A stretch of 55,383 nt of DNA, taken from assembly GCA_947498775.1 (NCBI GenBank), contig CANMLL010000025.1, positions 1 to 55,383 of the forward strand, read 5' to 3'. Below are positions 44,048 to 53,749 of the stretch, in pieces. The position numbers and the translations under genes are program-made. The notes under the pieces were generated by a model, which was not told the DNA's origin, ran no database searches, and was given only the letters and a program-made list of their open reading frames with translations. This DNA is from an uncultured Aquimarina sp. Its GTDB lineage: Bacteria; Bacteroidota; Bacteroidia; Flavobacteriales; Flavobacteriaceae. The first letter of the stretch is position 1. Every line of letters starts with the position of its first letter.

Positions 44048-44392
44048 TTATCCTAACCTAAAATGAAAAGAGTCTTCTTCATCCGTGTACGAAGTAGTAT
44101 AAGTTGAAGTTTTATGTATTCTGTTTAAGGGAGAAATAAAAACAGAATAAATTTTGAATTTAGTATGAAAAAGTTTGGTATGATATAGCATTAATTTTGT
44201 TAAGGATTTATCTGGGTATGCAATTCCAGAATTCCCTTTATTTTTTAAGAGGTCTGTGTAAGATGAAGTGTTTTTGTCACTTTTCTGAACAGAAACTACC
44301 AACTCGGTGGCTACATCTTTACTTTTTGGAGAGGTGTAATTTGAATACCCTCCCAAGCCAAATAAAATGAGAAATGCAAAAAACCATTTCAT
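44048..44392 (-). CDS. Hypothetical exported protein
   Basis: About 114 residues from ATG 44392 (MKWFFAFLILFGLGGYSNYT), the start that gives a signal-like helix; upstream in-frame ATGs (44431, 44473) add a segment that is less signal-like. The mature part is Ser/Thr/Lys-rich with no family recognised. Could be a chance frame; no promoter stands out. Confidence 0.4.
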   Translation of the reverse strand: MKWFFAFLILFGLGGYSNYTSPKSKDVATELVVSVQKSDKNTSSYTDLLKNKGNSGIAYPDKSLTKLMLYHTKLFHTKFKIYSVFISPLNRIHKTSTYTTSYTDEEDSFHFRLG

Positions 44393-44515
44393 TATGGGTG
44401 ATTTGTAATGTATAACCAAATATTCTTTCATAACCAATACAATAATACAATTTTTATAGTTTATAATGAACATTAGAATACCAAGAAAGCTGTATGAGCT
44501 TTAGACAAAAAAGCT

Positions 44516-44523
44516 TACTTTTG
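44516..44523 (+). promoter_or_regulatory. -7 box of the prfA promoter
   Basis: TACTTTTG fits TAnnTTTG, 31 bp before the ATG. Confidence 0.45.
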
Positions 44524-44554
44524 TAAATTCTACAGATATAGGAAGTATACTGCT

Positions 44555-45631
44555 ATGATTGATAAATTAAATATTGTAAAGCAACGATTTGATGAAGTGA
44601 GTGATTTAATCATTCAGCCTGGTATTATTGCTGATCAAAAAAAATACATTAAACTTAATAAGGAATATAAGGATCTCAAAGCCATTATGGACGAAAGAGA
44701 TCTTTATATAGAATTAACAGATAATCTAAAAGAAGCCGAAGAAATAATTTCTGATGGAAGTGATGCAGAAATGGTTGAAATGGCCAAAATGCAATTAGAA
44801 GAGGCTAAAGAAGCGTTACCAGATCTTGAAGAAAAAATTCGCTTTATGTTGGTTCCTAAAGATCCCGAAGATGTTAAAAACTGTGTGATGGAAATTCGTG
44901 CAGGAACTGGAGGAGATGAAGCAAGTATTTTTGCAGGAGATCTTTTTAGAATGTATACCAAATATTGTGAGGGTAAAGGTTGGAGTACTAGCGTAGTGGA
45001 TCTTAGTGAAGGTACCAGTGGCGGTTATAAAGAAATTATTTTTGAGGTAAACGGTGAAGATGCGTATGGTACCATGAAATTTGAAGCTGGGGTACATCGC
45101 GTACAACGTGTGCCACAAACCGAAACTCAAGGTCGTGTGCATACGAGTGCCGCAACAGTAATGGTGTTGCCAGAAGCTGAAGAATTTGACGTAGAGTTGG
45201 ATATGACAGAAGTAAGAATAGAAAGAACGACTTCTACAGGACCAGGAGGCCAATCGGTTAATACAACATATTCTGCCATAAAACTACATCATGAACCTAC
45301 GGGTATGATTGTGAGTTGCCAGGATCAGAAATCATCACATAAAAACCTTGAAAAGGCTTTAAAGGTATTGCGTTCTAGATTATACGAATTAGAACTGGCT
45401 AAGAAACAAGCTGCAGATTCTGAGAAACGTAAAAGTATGGTTTCATCAGGTGATAGATCTGCAAAAATTAGAACGTATAACTATCCACAAGGGCGCGTTA
45501 CCGATCATAGAATAGGACTTACGTTGTATGATTTGGGCAATATTATTGATGGTGATATTCAAAAAATTATTGACGAACTACAATTAGTTGAAAATACTGA
45601 GAAACTGAAGGAGTCTAACGAAGTATTCTAG
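44555..45631 (+). CDS. prfA: Peptide chain release factor 1
   Basis: 358 residues, normal length. Recognises UAA and UAG and releases the finished peptide on the ribosome. The catalytic GGQ is at 231-233 (GPGGQSVNTTYSAIKLHHEP) and the codon-reading PxT is PQT in RVPQTETQGR, as in RF1 and not RF2. A perfect-palindrome terminator follows. Confidence 0.97.
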   Translation: MIDKLNIVKQRFDEVSDLIIQPGIIADQKKYIKLNKEYKDLKAIMDERDLYIELTDNLKEAEEIISDGSDAEMVEMAKMQLEEAKEALPDLEEKIRFMLVPKDPEDVKNCVMEIRAGTGGDEASIFAGDLFRMYTKYCEGKGWSTSVVDLSEGTSGGYKEIIFEVNGEDAYGTMKFEAGVHRVQRVPQTETQGRVHTSAATVMVLPEAEEFDVELDMTEVRIERTTSTGPGGQSVNTTYSAIKLHHEPTGMIVSCQDQKSSHKNLEKALKVLRSRLYELELAKKQAADSEKRKSMVSSGDRSAKIRTYNYPQGRVTDHRIGLTLYDLGNIIDGDIQKIIDELQLVENTEKLKESNEVF

Positions 45632-45650
45632 ATTGGGAATAGATATATAC

Positions 45651-45684
45651 AAAAAGAGAGCATCAATATTGATGCTCTCTTTTT
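45651..45684. terminator. Perfect bidirectional terminator between prfA and lgt
   Basis: 17-bp arms that are exact complements (AAAAAGAGAGCATCAAT with its reverse complement), with A- and T-tracts for both convergent genes. Confidence 0.95.
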
Positions 45685-45704
45685 GTATATGAAATATTTT
45701 AGGT

Positions 45705-46637
45705 TTATTCAGTTTCAGTTTTCCTAAGTGATTTGACTACAAAGTAAATACCCGCAGCAATGAAAGGAATACTAAGCCACTGACCGGTAGAAAGAACATC
45801 TCCTAAGGAATCTTCAAATCCTCCTTGGCTTTTCTTTACATATTCAACAATAAATCTAACGGTCCAAAGCAAGATCAAAAAAGCACCAAACAAGAATCCT
45901 CTGTTTTTTCTTCTATCTGTTTTCCAGTAAATCAACCATAAGATAATCGCAACAAAAATATATCCAAAAGCTTCATATAATTGCGCTGGATGACGATAAG
46001 GTACAGTGTCTAAAAGGTTTGCAAATTGAGGATTTTCTACAATGGCAGCATAAGCATCGTTTACATTAGTTATTCCGGTTTCTTTTACAACTTCAGACTT
46101 TCTTAATCCATCTCTCACAAACTTTACTCCAAAAGGCGAATCACCAGATTCATTACCAATTATTTCAGAATTAAAAAAGTTTCCTAGACGTACAAATATT
46201 GCCCCAAAACTTACAGGAATTACTACTCGATCCAATATCCAAAGGATATGTTTCTGTATTACATTTTTAGAATAATAATACATAGCAACGATTATCCCAA
46301 TAGCGGCACCATGGCTTGCCAGTCCCTGGAAACCAATAAATTCAAATTCTGGCTTAAATCTTATGGGTAACAAGATTTCTAAAAGATTATTTTTATAATA
46401 ATCCCAGTCATAGAAGAAAACATGACCCAAACGGGCACCTACCAGTGTTGCTACTACTGCATAAATAAATATAGAATCCAGCTTTTCCATAGAGATATTC
46501 TCGCGGATGTATATCTTTTTCATAAGATACCATCCCAACGAAAAGGCAACAACAAACATTAAGCTATAAAAACGAATAATGAAGAATCCAAGATCAATTC
46601 CTTCAACAGGATTCCAGATAATTTTTGAGAATATCAT
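45705..46637 (-). CDS. lgt: Prolipoprotein diacylglyceryl transferase
   Basis: 310 residues, about seven membrane helices. Adds diacylglycerol to the Cys of lipoprotein precursors in the inner membrane, the first step of lipoprotein maturation for the many lipoproteins in this region. The signature RLGNFFNSEIIG, the HGAAIG segment with catalytic His, and RHPAQLYEAFGY near the end are all present. Last gene of the minus-strand operon folE-cysS-yidD-lgt (51 bp after yidD). Confidence 0.96.
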   Translation of the reverse strand: MIFSKIIWNPVEGIDLGFFIIRFYSLMFVVAFSLGWYLMKKIYIRENISMEKLDSIFIYAVVATLVGARLGHVFFYDWDYYKNNLLEILLPIRFKPEFEFIGFQGLASHGAAIGIIVAMYYYSKNVIQKHILWILDRVVIPVSFGAIFVRLGNFFNSEIIGNESGDSPFGVKFVRDGLRKSEVVKETGITNVNDAYAAIVENPQFANLLDTVPYRHPAQLYEAFGYIFVAIILWLIYWKTDRRKNRGFLFGAFLILLWTVRFIVEYVKKSQGGFEDSLGDVLSTGQWLSIPFIAAGIYFVVKSLRKTETE

Positions 46638-46688
46638 GTATGAGTTTTGTTTTTCGGAAGTAAATATAGGTATTTATATAAGAACGAG

Positions 46689-46958
46689 TTAATCATTTTT
46701 TATTTCATCGGTATCACTTTCCGGTACAGGATCATAACCGCTACCGCCCCAAGGGTGACAACTAAAAATTCGCTTTACAGAAAGCGCCCCTCCTTTAAAT
46801 AATCCATGCTTTTGCAAAGCTTCAAGCGTATAATGTGAACAGGTAGGTTGATACCGACACGTGGCAGGAGTTAAAGGTGAAATTAGGTTTTGATATAATT
46901 TTACCAATATGATAAATGGAAATATCAAAATTCGTTTTATGGTTGCTTTAAATGTCAA
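46689..46958 (-). CDS. yidD: Membrane protein insertion efficiency factor YidD
   Basis: 89 residues. The family motif is complete: YQNLISPLTPATCRYQPTCS, then YTLEALQKHG and FSCHPWGGSGYDPVP, with conserved Cys. An amphipathic inner-membrane protein that assists insertion by YidC. 6 bp after cysS. Confidence 0.96.
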   Translation of the reverse strand: MTFKATIKRILIFPFIILVKLYQNLISPLTPATCRYQPTCSHYTLEALQKHGLFKGGALSVKRIFSCHPWGGSGYDPVPESDTDEIKND

Positions 46959-46964
46959 AATATA

Positions 46965-48461
46965 TTAGTTCAAAGAAAAAGTAGTACCCTCTCGGCTGTC
47001 TTTTAATTGAATTCCTATGGCCTGTAATTCGTCTCGGATTTTGTCACTGGTAGCAAAATCCTTATTAGCTCTTGCTTCGGCTCTAAGTTTAATTAACAGT
47101 TCTACACTACCCGAAAGTTTGTCACTTGTATCTGAAGCTACCTCATTAATATTTACTAGGCCAAGGACACCAAATACAAAACCATGTAGTGCATTGCGAA
47201 GCAATATCAAATCTACCTCGTTAATTGAAGCTTTTTGTTCTTTTACAGTATTAATGAATTTAACGGCATCAAATAACTTGGCAATTAAAATTGGCGTATT
47301 AAAATCGTCATTCATTGCTTCGTAGCATTCAGAAATCCATTGATTAATAGCTAACCCTTCTGTTTTTTTTTTTGCTTGTAATATTTCTACCGTTTGAATA
47401 GCTTCCATCAATTTAAGAAACCCTTTTTCAGAAGCCTCCAAAGCGTCATTAGAAAAATCTAAAACACTACGATAATGAGCTTGCATCATAAAGAAACGAA
47501 CAATCGAAGGGTCAAATGGTTTGTGCAAAAAATCATTATTCCCAGAAAACAATTCGCCTGGAGATATGGTGTTTCCGGTCGATTTAGACATCTTTTTGCC
47601 ATTAAGCGTCAACATATTGGCATGCATCCAATAGTTTACAGGGGTTTGTCCACAGGCTGCTTCACCTTGAGCGATTTCACACTCATGATGGGGAAACTTT
47701 AGATCCATTCCGCCACCATGTATATCAAATTGTTCTCCTAGATATTTGGTACTCATTACCGTACACTCGAGGTGCCATCCTGGGAAACCGTCACTCCAGG
47801 GAGAAGGCCAACGCATGATATGCTGCGGTTCTGCTTTTTTCCAAAGTGCAAAATCCTGAGGGTTTCTTTTGTCGCTTTGTGCAGAAAGCTCTCGGGTATT
47901 GGCAATCATATCTTCCAGATTACGACCACTTAATTTTCCGTAATGATTGGTTTCATTAAACTTTTTAACATCAAAATATACCGAACCATTGGATATATAG
48001 GCAAAACCATTATCTATGATTGTTTTTATTATCTCAATTTGCTCCACAATATGACCCGTAGCAGTAGGTTCTATACTTGGAGAAATTGTATTGAATTTTG
48101 CCATTACGTTATGAAAATCTAAGGTATAGCGTTGTACAATTTCCATAGGTTCTAATTGCTCCAAACGTGCCTTTTTTGCTACTTTGTCTTCTCCATCATC
48201 GGCGTCATTTTCTAAATGTCCCGCATCGGTTATATTTCTTACATACCTTACTTTATACCCCAGATGTCTTAGATACCGATACACCATATCAAAAGAAATA
48301 AAAGTACGGCAATTACCTAAATGCACATTACTATAAACCGTAGGGCCACAAACATACATGCCTATGTTACCTTCAGTAATTGGTATAAATGTTTCTTTTT
48401 CTCCAGAAATTGAATTGTAAATTTTTAATTCTTGAGACATGTACATAGGACTTGGAGTCAT
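46965..48461 (-). CDS. cysS: Cysteinyl-tRNA synthetase
   Basis: 498 residues. Class I synthetase that charges tRNA-Cys in the cytoplasm. Visible: Zn ligand Cys38 in YVCGPTVYSNVHLGN with the HIGH-like HLGN at 47-50, the FPHHECEIAQ zinc/substrate segment, and KMSKS at 290-294. The beginning MTPSPMYMSQEL has several possible Met; the core starts at ELKIYNS. 36 bp behind folE, 6 bp ahead of yidD. Confidence 0.96.
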   Translation of the reverse strand: MTPSPMYMSQELKIYNSISGEKETFIPITEGNIGMYVCGPTVYSNVHLGNCRTFISFDMVYRYLRHLGYKVRYVRNITDAGHLENDADDGEDKVAKKARLEQLEPMEIVQRYTLDFHNVMAKFNTISPSIEPTATGHIVEQIEIIKTIIDNGFAYISNGSVYFDVKKFNETNHYGKLSGRNLEDMIANTRELSAQSDKRNPQDFALWKKAEPQHIMRWPSPWSDGFPGWHLECTVMSTKYLGEQFDIHGGGMDLKFPHHECEIAQGEAACGQTPVNYWMHANMLTLNGKKMSKSTGNTISPGELFSGNNDFLHKPFDPSIVRFFMMQAHYRSVLDFSNDALEASEKGFLKLMEAIQTVEILQAKKKTEGLAINQWISECYEAMNDDFNTPILIAKLFDAVKFINTVKEQKASINEVDLILLRNALHGFVFGVLGLVNINEVASDTSDKLSGSVELLIKLRAEARANKDFATSDKIRDELQAIGIQLKDSREGTTFSLN

Positions 48462-48497
48462 AATTTAAATGGATGCTAAATGTTAGTTGAAATAATT

Positions 48498-49175
48498 TTA
48501 AAATGTGGTGTCTAATTTAATATAATCAAGAAACTCTCTTCGTACTGATTGTTCTTTAAACTTTCCACCAAATTCGCTGGTTACCGTACTGCTTTCTATG
48601 TCTCGAATACCTCGAGAATTTACACATAAGTGTTTTGCGTCGATAACACAAGCAACATCTTGTGTTCCTAAAACAACTTGAAGATCCTGCACAATTTGCA
48701 TAGTCATACGCTCTTGTACTTGGGGGCGCTTGGCATAATAATCAACAATACGATTCATCTTGGATAATCCAACAACAGTGCCATTAGAAATATAGGCCAC
48801 GTGTGCTCTTCCTACGATAGGTAGTAAGTGATGTTCACAAGTAGAATAGACTGTGATGTTTTTTTCTACCAGCATTTCGCCATATTTATAATGATTTTTA
48901 AAAGTAGAAGCATCTGGTTTTCTTTGTGGATGAAGACCAGAAAAAATTTCGTTCACAAACATTTTTGCCACACGCTGGGGTGTGCCTTTAAGACTATCAT
49001 CTGTAAGATCTAATCCCAGGGTTTCCAATATATGTTTTACATCTTCTTTAATCAAAGCGATTTTTTCTTTATCACTTAGTTTAAAGGCATCTTCTCTAAG
49101 AGGAGTAGTAGCGCTAGTAGCTACATGATTATCACCTAGCGCTTCAATAGCTTCAAGGGCCTTGTCAATTTTCAC
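48498..49175 (-). CDS. folE: GTP cyclohydrolase I
   Basis: 225 residues. Converts GTP to 7,8-dihydroneopterin triphosphate, the first step of folate synthesis. Zn and active-site residues are present: Cys113 and His115-His116 in CEHHLLP, His182 and Cys184 in KHLCVNSRG, plus GLSKMNRIVDYYAKRPQVQE. First gene of the operon. Confidence 0.97.
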   Translation of the reverse strand: MKIDKALEAIEALGDNHVATSATTPLREDAFKLSDKEKIALIKEDVKHILETLGLDLTDDSLKGTPQRVAKMFVNEIFSGLHPQRKPDASTFKNHYKYGEMLVEKNITVYSTCEHHLLPIVGRAHVAYISNGTVVGLSKMNRIVDYYAKRPQVQERMTMQIVQDLQVVLGTQDVACVIDAKHLCVNSRGIRDIESSTVTSEFGGKFKEQSVRREFLDYIKLDTTF

Positions 49176-49243
49176 ACTTCAAATTTTTATTATTTAGTAC
49201 ATAAAAAGGGAATAATTTAATAGTATTCCCGTAATATGGGATG

Positions 49244-49251
49244 CAAAGATA
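49244..49251 (-). promoter_or_regulatory. -7 box of the folE operon promoter
   Basis: TATCTTTG on the minus strand, about 68 bp before the folE start. No clear -33 element. Confidence 0.5.
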
Positions 49252-49378
49252 CAATTTTGTTGTTTTACTTGGAAAAGCTATGTTAAACAATTAGATATAC
49301 CTGTTTTCTTGAAGAAGTTCTGTATATTTAAAGCCCTAATCTATACCTACACACGAAAAATGTAATTTTTAACGTTAT

Positions 49379-50860
49379 ATGAAAATGGCAAAAGCAATTC
49401 CTAAGATTTCATTATTAGTATTGACAATGTTTATGGGCACAACCTCAGTGTTTGCTCAGCTAGATTTTGATGTGGCTTGTAGAACGGCACAACCGTTCTG
49501 TTCTGATGCAGCGCAAGAATTAACTTTCCCTAATATTACTGGTGAGGATATAAGTTTTCAAGGTTTAGGTTGTTTAGATAGCACACGTAATTCTTCCTGG
49601 TATTTTCTTAGGATTGACGAAGCTGGAGAATTAATTTTTGATATCCAACAATGGGTAGATATTAATACAAACAGTAATTTGGATAGGGGAGAGCGACAGT
49701 TAGATGTTGACTTTATTGCCTGGGGACCCTTTACAACTTCTTTTATTAATTGTGATGATCTGGCCAGGGGGTGTGATACTGCTGGTGATGATACTCCCAG
49801 ACCTGAAGAATGTGTAAACAATGTAGATGATCCGGATTATTATACCACAGGTCCTTTGGGTCTTGATAACACAAATATTGTGGATTGTAGTTTTGCTAGA
49901 ACTCCCGAGGAGAATGTATTTATAGAAACTCTAACGATACCTAATGCTCAATCAGGAGAATATTATTTTATTTTGATAACTAATTTTTCTGATGAGGCGG
50001 GTGTAATACAGCTTCAACAAACAAATCTTGATGAAGATAATGCCGGTACTACCGATTGTAGTATTCTAGAACCAGGAGTAGGGCAGGATATTGCTACTTG
50101 TGGTGAATTTCCTGTTTCGATAGAAGGGCGTTTTCCAGGGGCAATTAGTTATCGATGGGTAACTCCATCGGGACCTCAAGGAGTAACAGATATACCTGTG
50201 TTGCAAGCTAATGCTCCTGGAGTATATGAATTGATTGGGTATTCTGATGCCGCCGGAACCGTTGAGGTTGGAAGAGATGAATTGGTAATAGTAGATGTGT
50301 CGGCAATTGAAATCACAATCAACCCTGTTGTAGCAGAGGAATCTTTTGCGGGAAGCTATACAATTACTGCCGAAATTACAACTACACCCGATGATATTCA
50401 AGCGTTGGGATTTACAGATTTTGAATATAGATTAGATAGAGACCTAGGAAATGGTTTTATAGAATATAGACCTTATCAATCTTCTGCAGTTTTTGCAGAT
50501 GTGCCTCCTGGTGATTACCGAGTTGCAGCAAGATATAGGGATTGTCTGGTAAGTGAAAGAATATCAGAGATATTTATGATTTTGGGGTACCCTAAGTATT
50601 TTACCCCAAATGGGGATGGTTTTCATGATACCTGGAGTTTAATTAATATTGAAAACCAATCTACAGCATTGATTTATATTTTTGATCGATATGGTAAATT
50701 ACTAAAACAATTAAGACCTGGAGGCGCAGGATGGGATGGAACGTATAATGGTAAACTGATGCCGTCTTCGGACTATTGGTTCAGAGTAGAATTTAATGAG
50801 CCTACAGATCCTAATATGCGAAGAAGAGTCTTTGCGGGTAATTTCTCACTTATTCGATAG
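49379..50860 (+). CDS. T9SS-secreted protein with gliding-motility-type C-terminal sorting domain
   Basis: 493 residues. Signal peptide (about 1-26, ending SVFAQ), a Cys- and Asp-rich N-terminal adhesion-like region (about 27-215, with DFIAWGPF as in related gliding motility proteins), two immunoglobulin-like stretches, and a CHU_C/type B sorting domain from about 405: PKYFTPNGDGFHDTWSLINI, then IYIFDRYGKLLKQL, and the ending VFAGNFSLIR. It is exported by the type 9 system and left on the cell surface. Paralogues are numerous in gliding flavobacteria; the exact role is unknown. Confidence 0.9.
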   Translation: MKMAKAIPKISLLVLTMFMGTTSVFAQLDFDVACRTAQPFCSDAAQELTFPNITGEDISFQGLGCLDSTRNSSWYFLRIDEAGELIFDIQQWVDINTNSNLDRGERQLDVDFIAWGPFTTSFINCDDLARGCDTAGDDTPRPEECVNNVDDPDYYTTGPLGLDNTNIVDCSFARTPEENVFIETLTIPNAQSGEYYFILITNFSDEAGVIQLQQTNLDEDNAGTTDCSILEPGVGQDIATCGEFPVSIEGRFPGAISYRWVTPSGPQGVTDIPVLQANAPGVYELIGYSDAAGTVEVGRDELVIVDVSAIEITINPVVAEESFAGSYTITAEITTTPDDIQALGFTDFEYRLDRDLGNGFIEYRPYQSSAVFADVPPGDYRVAARYRDCLVSERISEIFMILGYPKYFTPNGDGFHDTWSLINIENQSTALIYIFDRYGKLLKQLRPGGAGWDGTYNGKLMPSSDYWFRVEFNEPTDPNMRRRVFAGNFSLIR

Positions 50861-50878
50861 ATTAGAAATTATATAAAT

Positions 50879-50918
50879 AAAAAAGGGTAAATAATTAAGA
50901 TTGTTTATCCTTTTTTTT
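50879..50918. terminator. Terminator between convergent genes
   Basis: AAAAAAGGGTAAA pairs imperfectly with TTTATCCTTTTTT; A- and T-tracts suit both the T9SS gene and the porin gene. Confidence 0.75.
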
Positions 50919-50927
50919 ATGGACTCA

Positions 50928-52445
50928 TTATTGAAAATTCATTCCAAAAGTGAATGTTAAGTTGTCTCTGTAGGTGTCTACCACTGCAGAATTGTTGAAT
51001 CCAGAATCTGGAAAAAACCGTTCAATTCGTTCTTGCTCAGTATAATCATAGGCTACATCAAATCTAAATTGGTTGAAAGTGTATCCCGCCCCAACTGAAA
51101 AACCATTTTTATCACCTAGTATCAAGTCATTCTTATAAGGGCTTTCTTCGAAACTAAATCCACCTCTAAAACTCCAATTACCATTTCTCCATTCACTTCC
51201 AATTCTAATAACTGAAACACCTTGCAAGTTGGTATCGATGTCTCCGTTCACATTAGAAAAGTTGTTTCCAAAATCTGAACTAAGTTCGATCGAGGAATAA
51301 TCTTTATAAGAATAATCTAAACTTATTAATCCTTGCTGTTCAAATAGAATAGCAATACTTCCTGTATAGCTAGCCGGAGTGCGCAGTTCATATTCGGGAA
51401 AAATATTAATCACATTCGGATCTATCAAAGTTCTTCCATTAGAATTATCAAATGTTTCTAATCGTTGAGTGGTTTCTTCTTCGATATAATACCAGGTAGG
51501 AGATTCATAAGATGCTCCTAATCGAACCATTTGAGAAATTTTTGCAATGCCTCCTACTTGTGCAGAAAACCCGGCTCCCGAGGTAGATAATCTATTCGTA
51601 AATATCACCTGATTTACAGTACTTCCAGGGTTATCATTCTCCTCAAAAAACTCGGTCACTCTATCGTAACTTATGAAGTGGGAGTTAAGATTAAATCCAA
51701 TATAAAAGTTCTGATTTATTTGCGCTCCTCCATTCAGGGTAAACTTCCCATTAAGCCCAGTACTTTCATAATAATATTCTTGATCGAATACTCCGGGAGC
51801 AATAGTTGAGAAATAGGTAGTATTATCTGGGTTGTCTGGATCGTCAGCCTCTATTATAAACGCTTCATAACCCAAAAAAGCTTGTTGGGGACCATAACCT
51901 TCAGTTTCACCCAGGAATCCATATAATTCACTTACAGTTTCACCTGTTCTTCGGCTTATTAAGTCCAAAGGCAATCCTTGAGTTTCAGTAAGAAAGAAAC
52001 TATCTATAGAGTTCCTGCTTTGTCCAAAAGAAAATAACTCATCTGCATTATCTGCAGTTTGATCATAGGTTAAACTAAGGGATAATTTATTAATTCCTGT
52101 AGATTCTTCATTATAAAAATCATAAATAAAAACCGCGCCTAATTGATTAAAATTCAGATTTGTAGAATTGGTATTGCTAAATCCATTGAAATAACTAACC
52201 TCATTATCAATTGTTGTTGAAGAAAGTGTAATAGAGCCGTAAGAGTTTAAAAAAACGGCAGATCCTGCGGGGTTAATTTGTAATGCTGATAAATCTCCTC
52301 CAAGCGCACCAAAAGCACCGCTCATTCCTCTAAATCGCGCAGTGCCGATGATATCTTGTTGCGAATAGCGCAATGCATCTGTAATATCTTGAGCATTCAG
52401 AAAAGACATAGAAAATAAACCTATGAATAAGAATAGCTTTTTCAT
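50928..52445 (-). CDS. Outer-membrane transport protein of the OmpP1/FadL family
   Basis: 505 residues with signal peptide (1-18, ending LNA). The mature N-terminus has the hatch-like segment GTARFRGMSGAFGALGGDLS followed by ALQINPAGSAVF, typical of OmpP1/FadL proteins, and then many amphipathic strands ending in FGMNFQ. A hydrophobic-substrate uptake channel is expected, substrate unknown. Lies 101 bp after the WG/SR-rich gene on the same strand. Confidence 0.85.
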   Translation of the reverse strand: MKKLFLFIGLFSMSFLNAQDITDALRYSQQDIIGTARFRGMSGAFGALGGDLSALQINPAGSAVFLNSYGSITLSSTTIDNEVSYFNGFSNTNSTNLNFNQLGAVFIYDFYNEESTGINKLSLSLTYDQTADNADELFSFGQSRNSIDSFFLTETQGLPLDLISRRTGETVSELYGFLGETEGYGPQQAFLGYEAFIIEADDPDNPDNTTYFSTIAPGVFDQEYYYESTGLNGKFTLNGGAQINQNFYIGFNLNSHFISYDRVTEFFEENDNPGSTVNQVIFTNRLSTSGAGFSAQVGGIAKISQMVRLGASYESPTWYYIEEETTQRLETFDNSNGRTLIDPNVINIFPEYELRTPASYTGSIAILFEQQGLISLDYSYKDYSSIELSSDFGNNFSNVNGDIDTNLQGVSVIRIGSEWRNGNWSFRGGFSFEESPYKNDLILGDKNGFSVGAGYTFNQFRFDVAYDYTEQERIERFFPDSGFNNSAVVDTYRDNLTFTFGMNFQ

Positions 52446-52546
52446 TAGTTAAAAAATTTTGAATTACAGAATATCTCAAAAGTAAGGAGACATTCGGGAA
52501 AGTTATGTGATAATTATCAGGTTTGTATACTCAAAAGCCTGATTTT

Positions 52547-53650
52547 TTATCCTCTACCTCTACCTCTGCTTCCACCACTTCGACTTCCGCTGCTTCTTGA
52601 TGAAGACCTACTACTTCCTCTAGATCCGGAATAACCACTGCTACGAGAAGAACTTCCTCTTGAGTAGCCAGAAGAGCTTCTGCTTCTAGAAGGAGAACTT
52701 CCTCTTGAATAGCCCGAACTTCTACTAGAAGAGGAGCTTCTTGCTCTTGTTGCTGGGCCTGAATATCTGTTGCTATTACCACTTCGGTTTGCTGAAGATG
52801 ATCTTGAACGCGAATTGTACGACCCATTTGAATAATTCGAACTTCTGCTTCTACTACCGTCTGCAGATACTCTTCGGCGATTCGTATACCCTTGACTGTT
52901 TCTTGAAGAATTAGAACTTCTTGCTCTTGTGTTATATCCTGAACTGCTATAAGCTCTATTTCCACTTCTTGCGGCAAAAGAATTTCTACTTCCGTTATAG
53001 GCTACATATCTGTTTCTTCCAGAATACCCTCGATTAAATCCACGGTAATGACCATAATAATGGTGACCATAAAAACCTCTGCCAAACCAGGGATTACCCC
53101 ATCCCCATCCTGCGTTCAATCCCCAGCCAATTCCCCAGCCTGGGCCATACCATCCGTTCCATCCCCATCCGGCATTCCATCCCCAACCAGCATTCCATCC
53201 CCATCCGGGACCCCAGTTGTTCCAGCCCCAACCAAGTCCCCATCCGGGACCCCAGTTGTTCCAACCGTTATCAAATATGTTTACATTTACCTCTGTAGGG
53301 TTGCTTCCCCAAGCTGGTTGTCCAGTTTCATAATTTAAGGCTACCGCAGTAGTATCGTTAGGATCGTAATCTTCACTCGCATACGAATCAACATCTGTAA
53401 AAATTTCGCCTTGTTCTACTACATTATCTATCTGAGATGATTTTTCAGAAAAATAACTAGAAAAATAATTTGATTTTTTTTGTGTAGTGTTTGGTTGTGT
53501 TTCAATATTTCTTTGGCTTCCTGCCTGACCATAGACACCATCATTGTATGGTACATATTCATATGAGCTACAAGACGTCAACATAAGCGCACCTACCACA
53601 AGTAAAACTATGGTGGCGCCATTTCTTTGAAAATAATTTTTAGGACGCAT
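52547..53650 (-). CDS. Low-complexity lipoprotein with WG-rich centre and SR-rich tail
   Basis: 367 residues. Lipobox LMLTSC (about Cys27). Centre (about 125-200) consists of Trp-Gly-Asn-Pro repeats (WNNWGPGWG, WGWNAGWGWN and so on) followed by a His/Tyr-rich patch (GHHYYGHYRG). The last 150 residues are almost only Ser, Arg, Gly, Asn and Tyr (RSSSRSSGYSRGSS and similar), strongly basic. The same DNA is open in a second frame because of the repeated codons. A surface or periplasmic matrix-binding protein is imaginable; no family recognised. Confidence 0.8.
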   Translation of the reverse strand: MRPKNYFQRNGATIVLLVVGALMLTSCSSYEYVPYNDGVYGQAGSQRNIETQPNTTQKKSNYFSSYFSEKSSQIDNVVEQGEIFTDVDSYASEDYDPNDTTAVALNYETGQPAWGSNPTEVNVNIFDNGWNNWGPGWGLGWGWNNWGPGWGWNAGWGWNAGWGWNGWYGPGWGIGWGLNAGWGWGNPWFGRGFYGHHYYGHYRGFNRGYSGRNRYVAYNGSRNSFAARSGNRAYSSSGYNTRARSSNSSRNSQGYTNRRRVSADGSRSRSSNYSNGSYNSRSRSSSANRSGNSNRYSGPATRARSSSSSRSSGYSRGSSPSRSRSSSGYSRGSSSRSSGYSGSRGSSRSSSRSSGSRSGGSRGRGRG

Positions 53651-53664
53651 ATCTTCTTATTTTA

Positions 53665-53695
53665 TTGTTGAACATTACAAATTTAGTTAGTTTTG
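53665..53695 (+). promoter_or_regulatory. proS promoter
   Basis: TTG (53665-53667 or 53668-53670) and TAGTTTTG (53688-53695) fit the Bacteroidetes TTG / TAnnTTTG pair at a 17-20 bp gap; the ATG is 54 bp downstream. Confidence 0.65.
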
Positions 53696-53749
53696 CGCTA
53701 ACAAAATTATATTTAACAAACCCACAACATTTGTGCCAAATAGTAGTTT

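Noticed and set aside
52531..52977. 148-residue minus-strand frame rich in Glu, Val and Gln
   Set aside because: It is the shifted reading of the Ser/Arg-rich repeats of the WG/SR lipoprotein.
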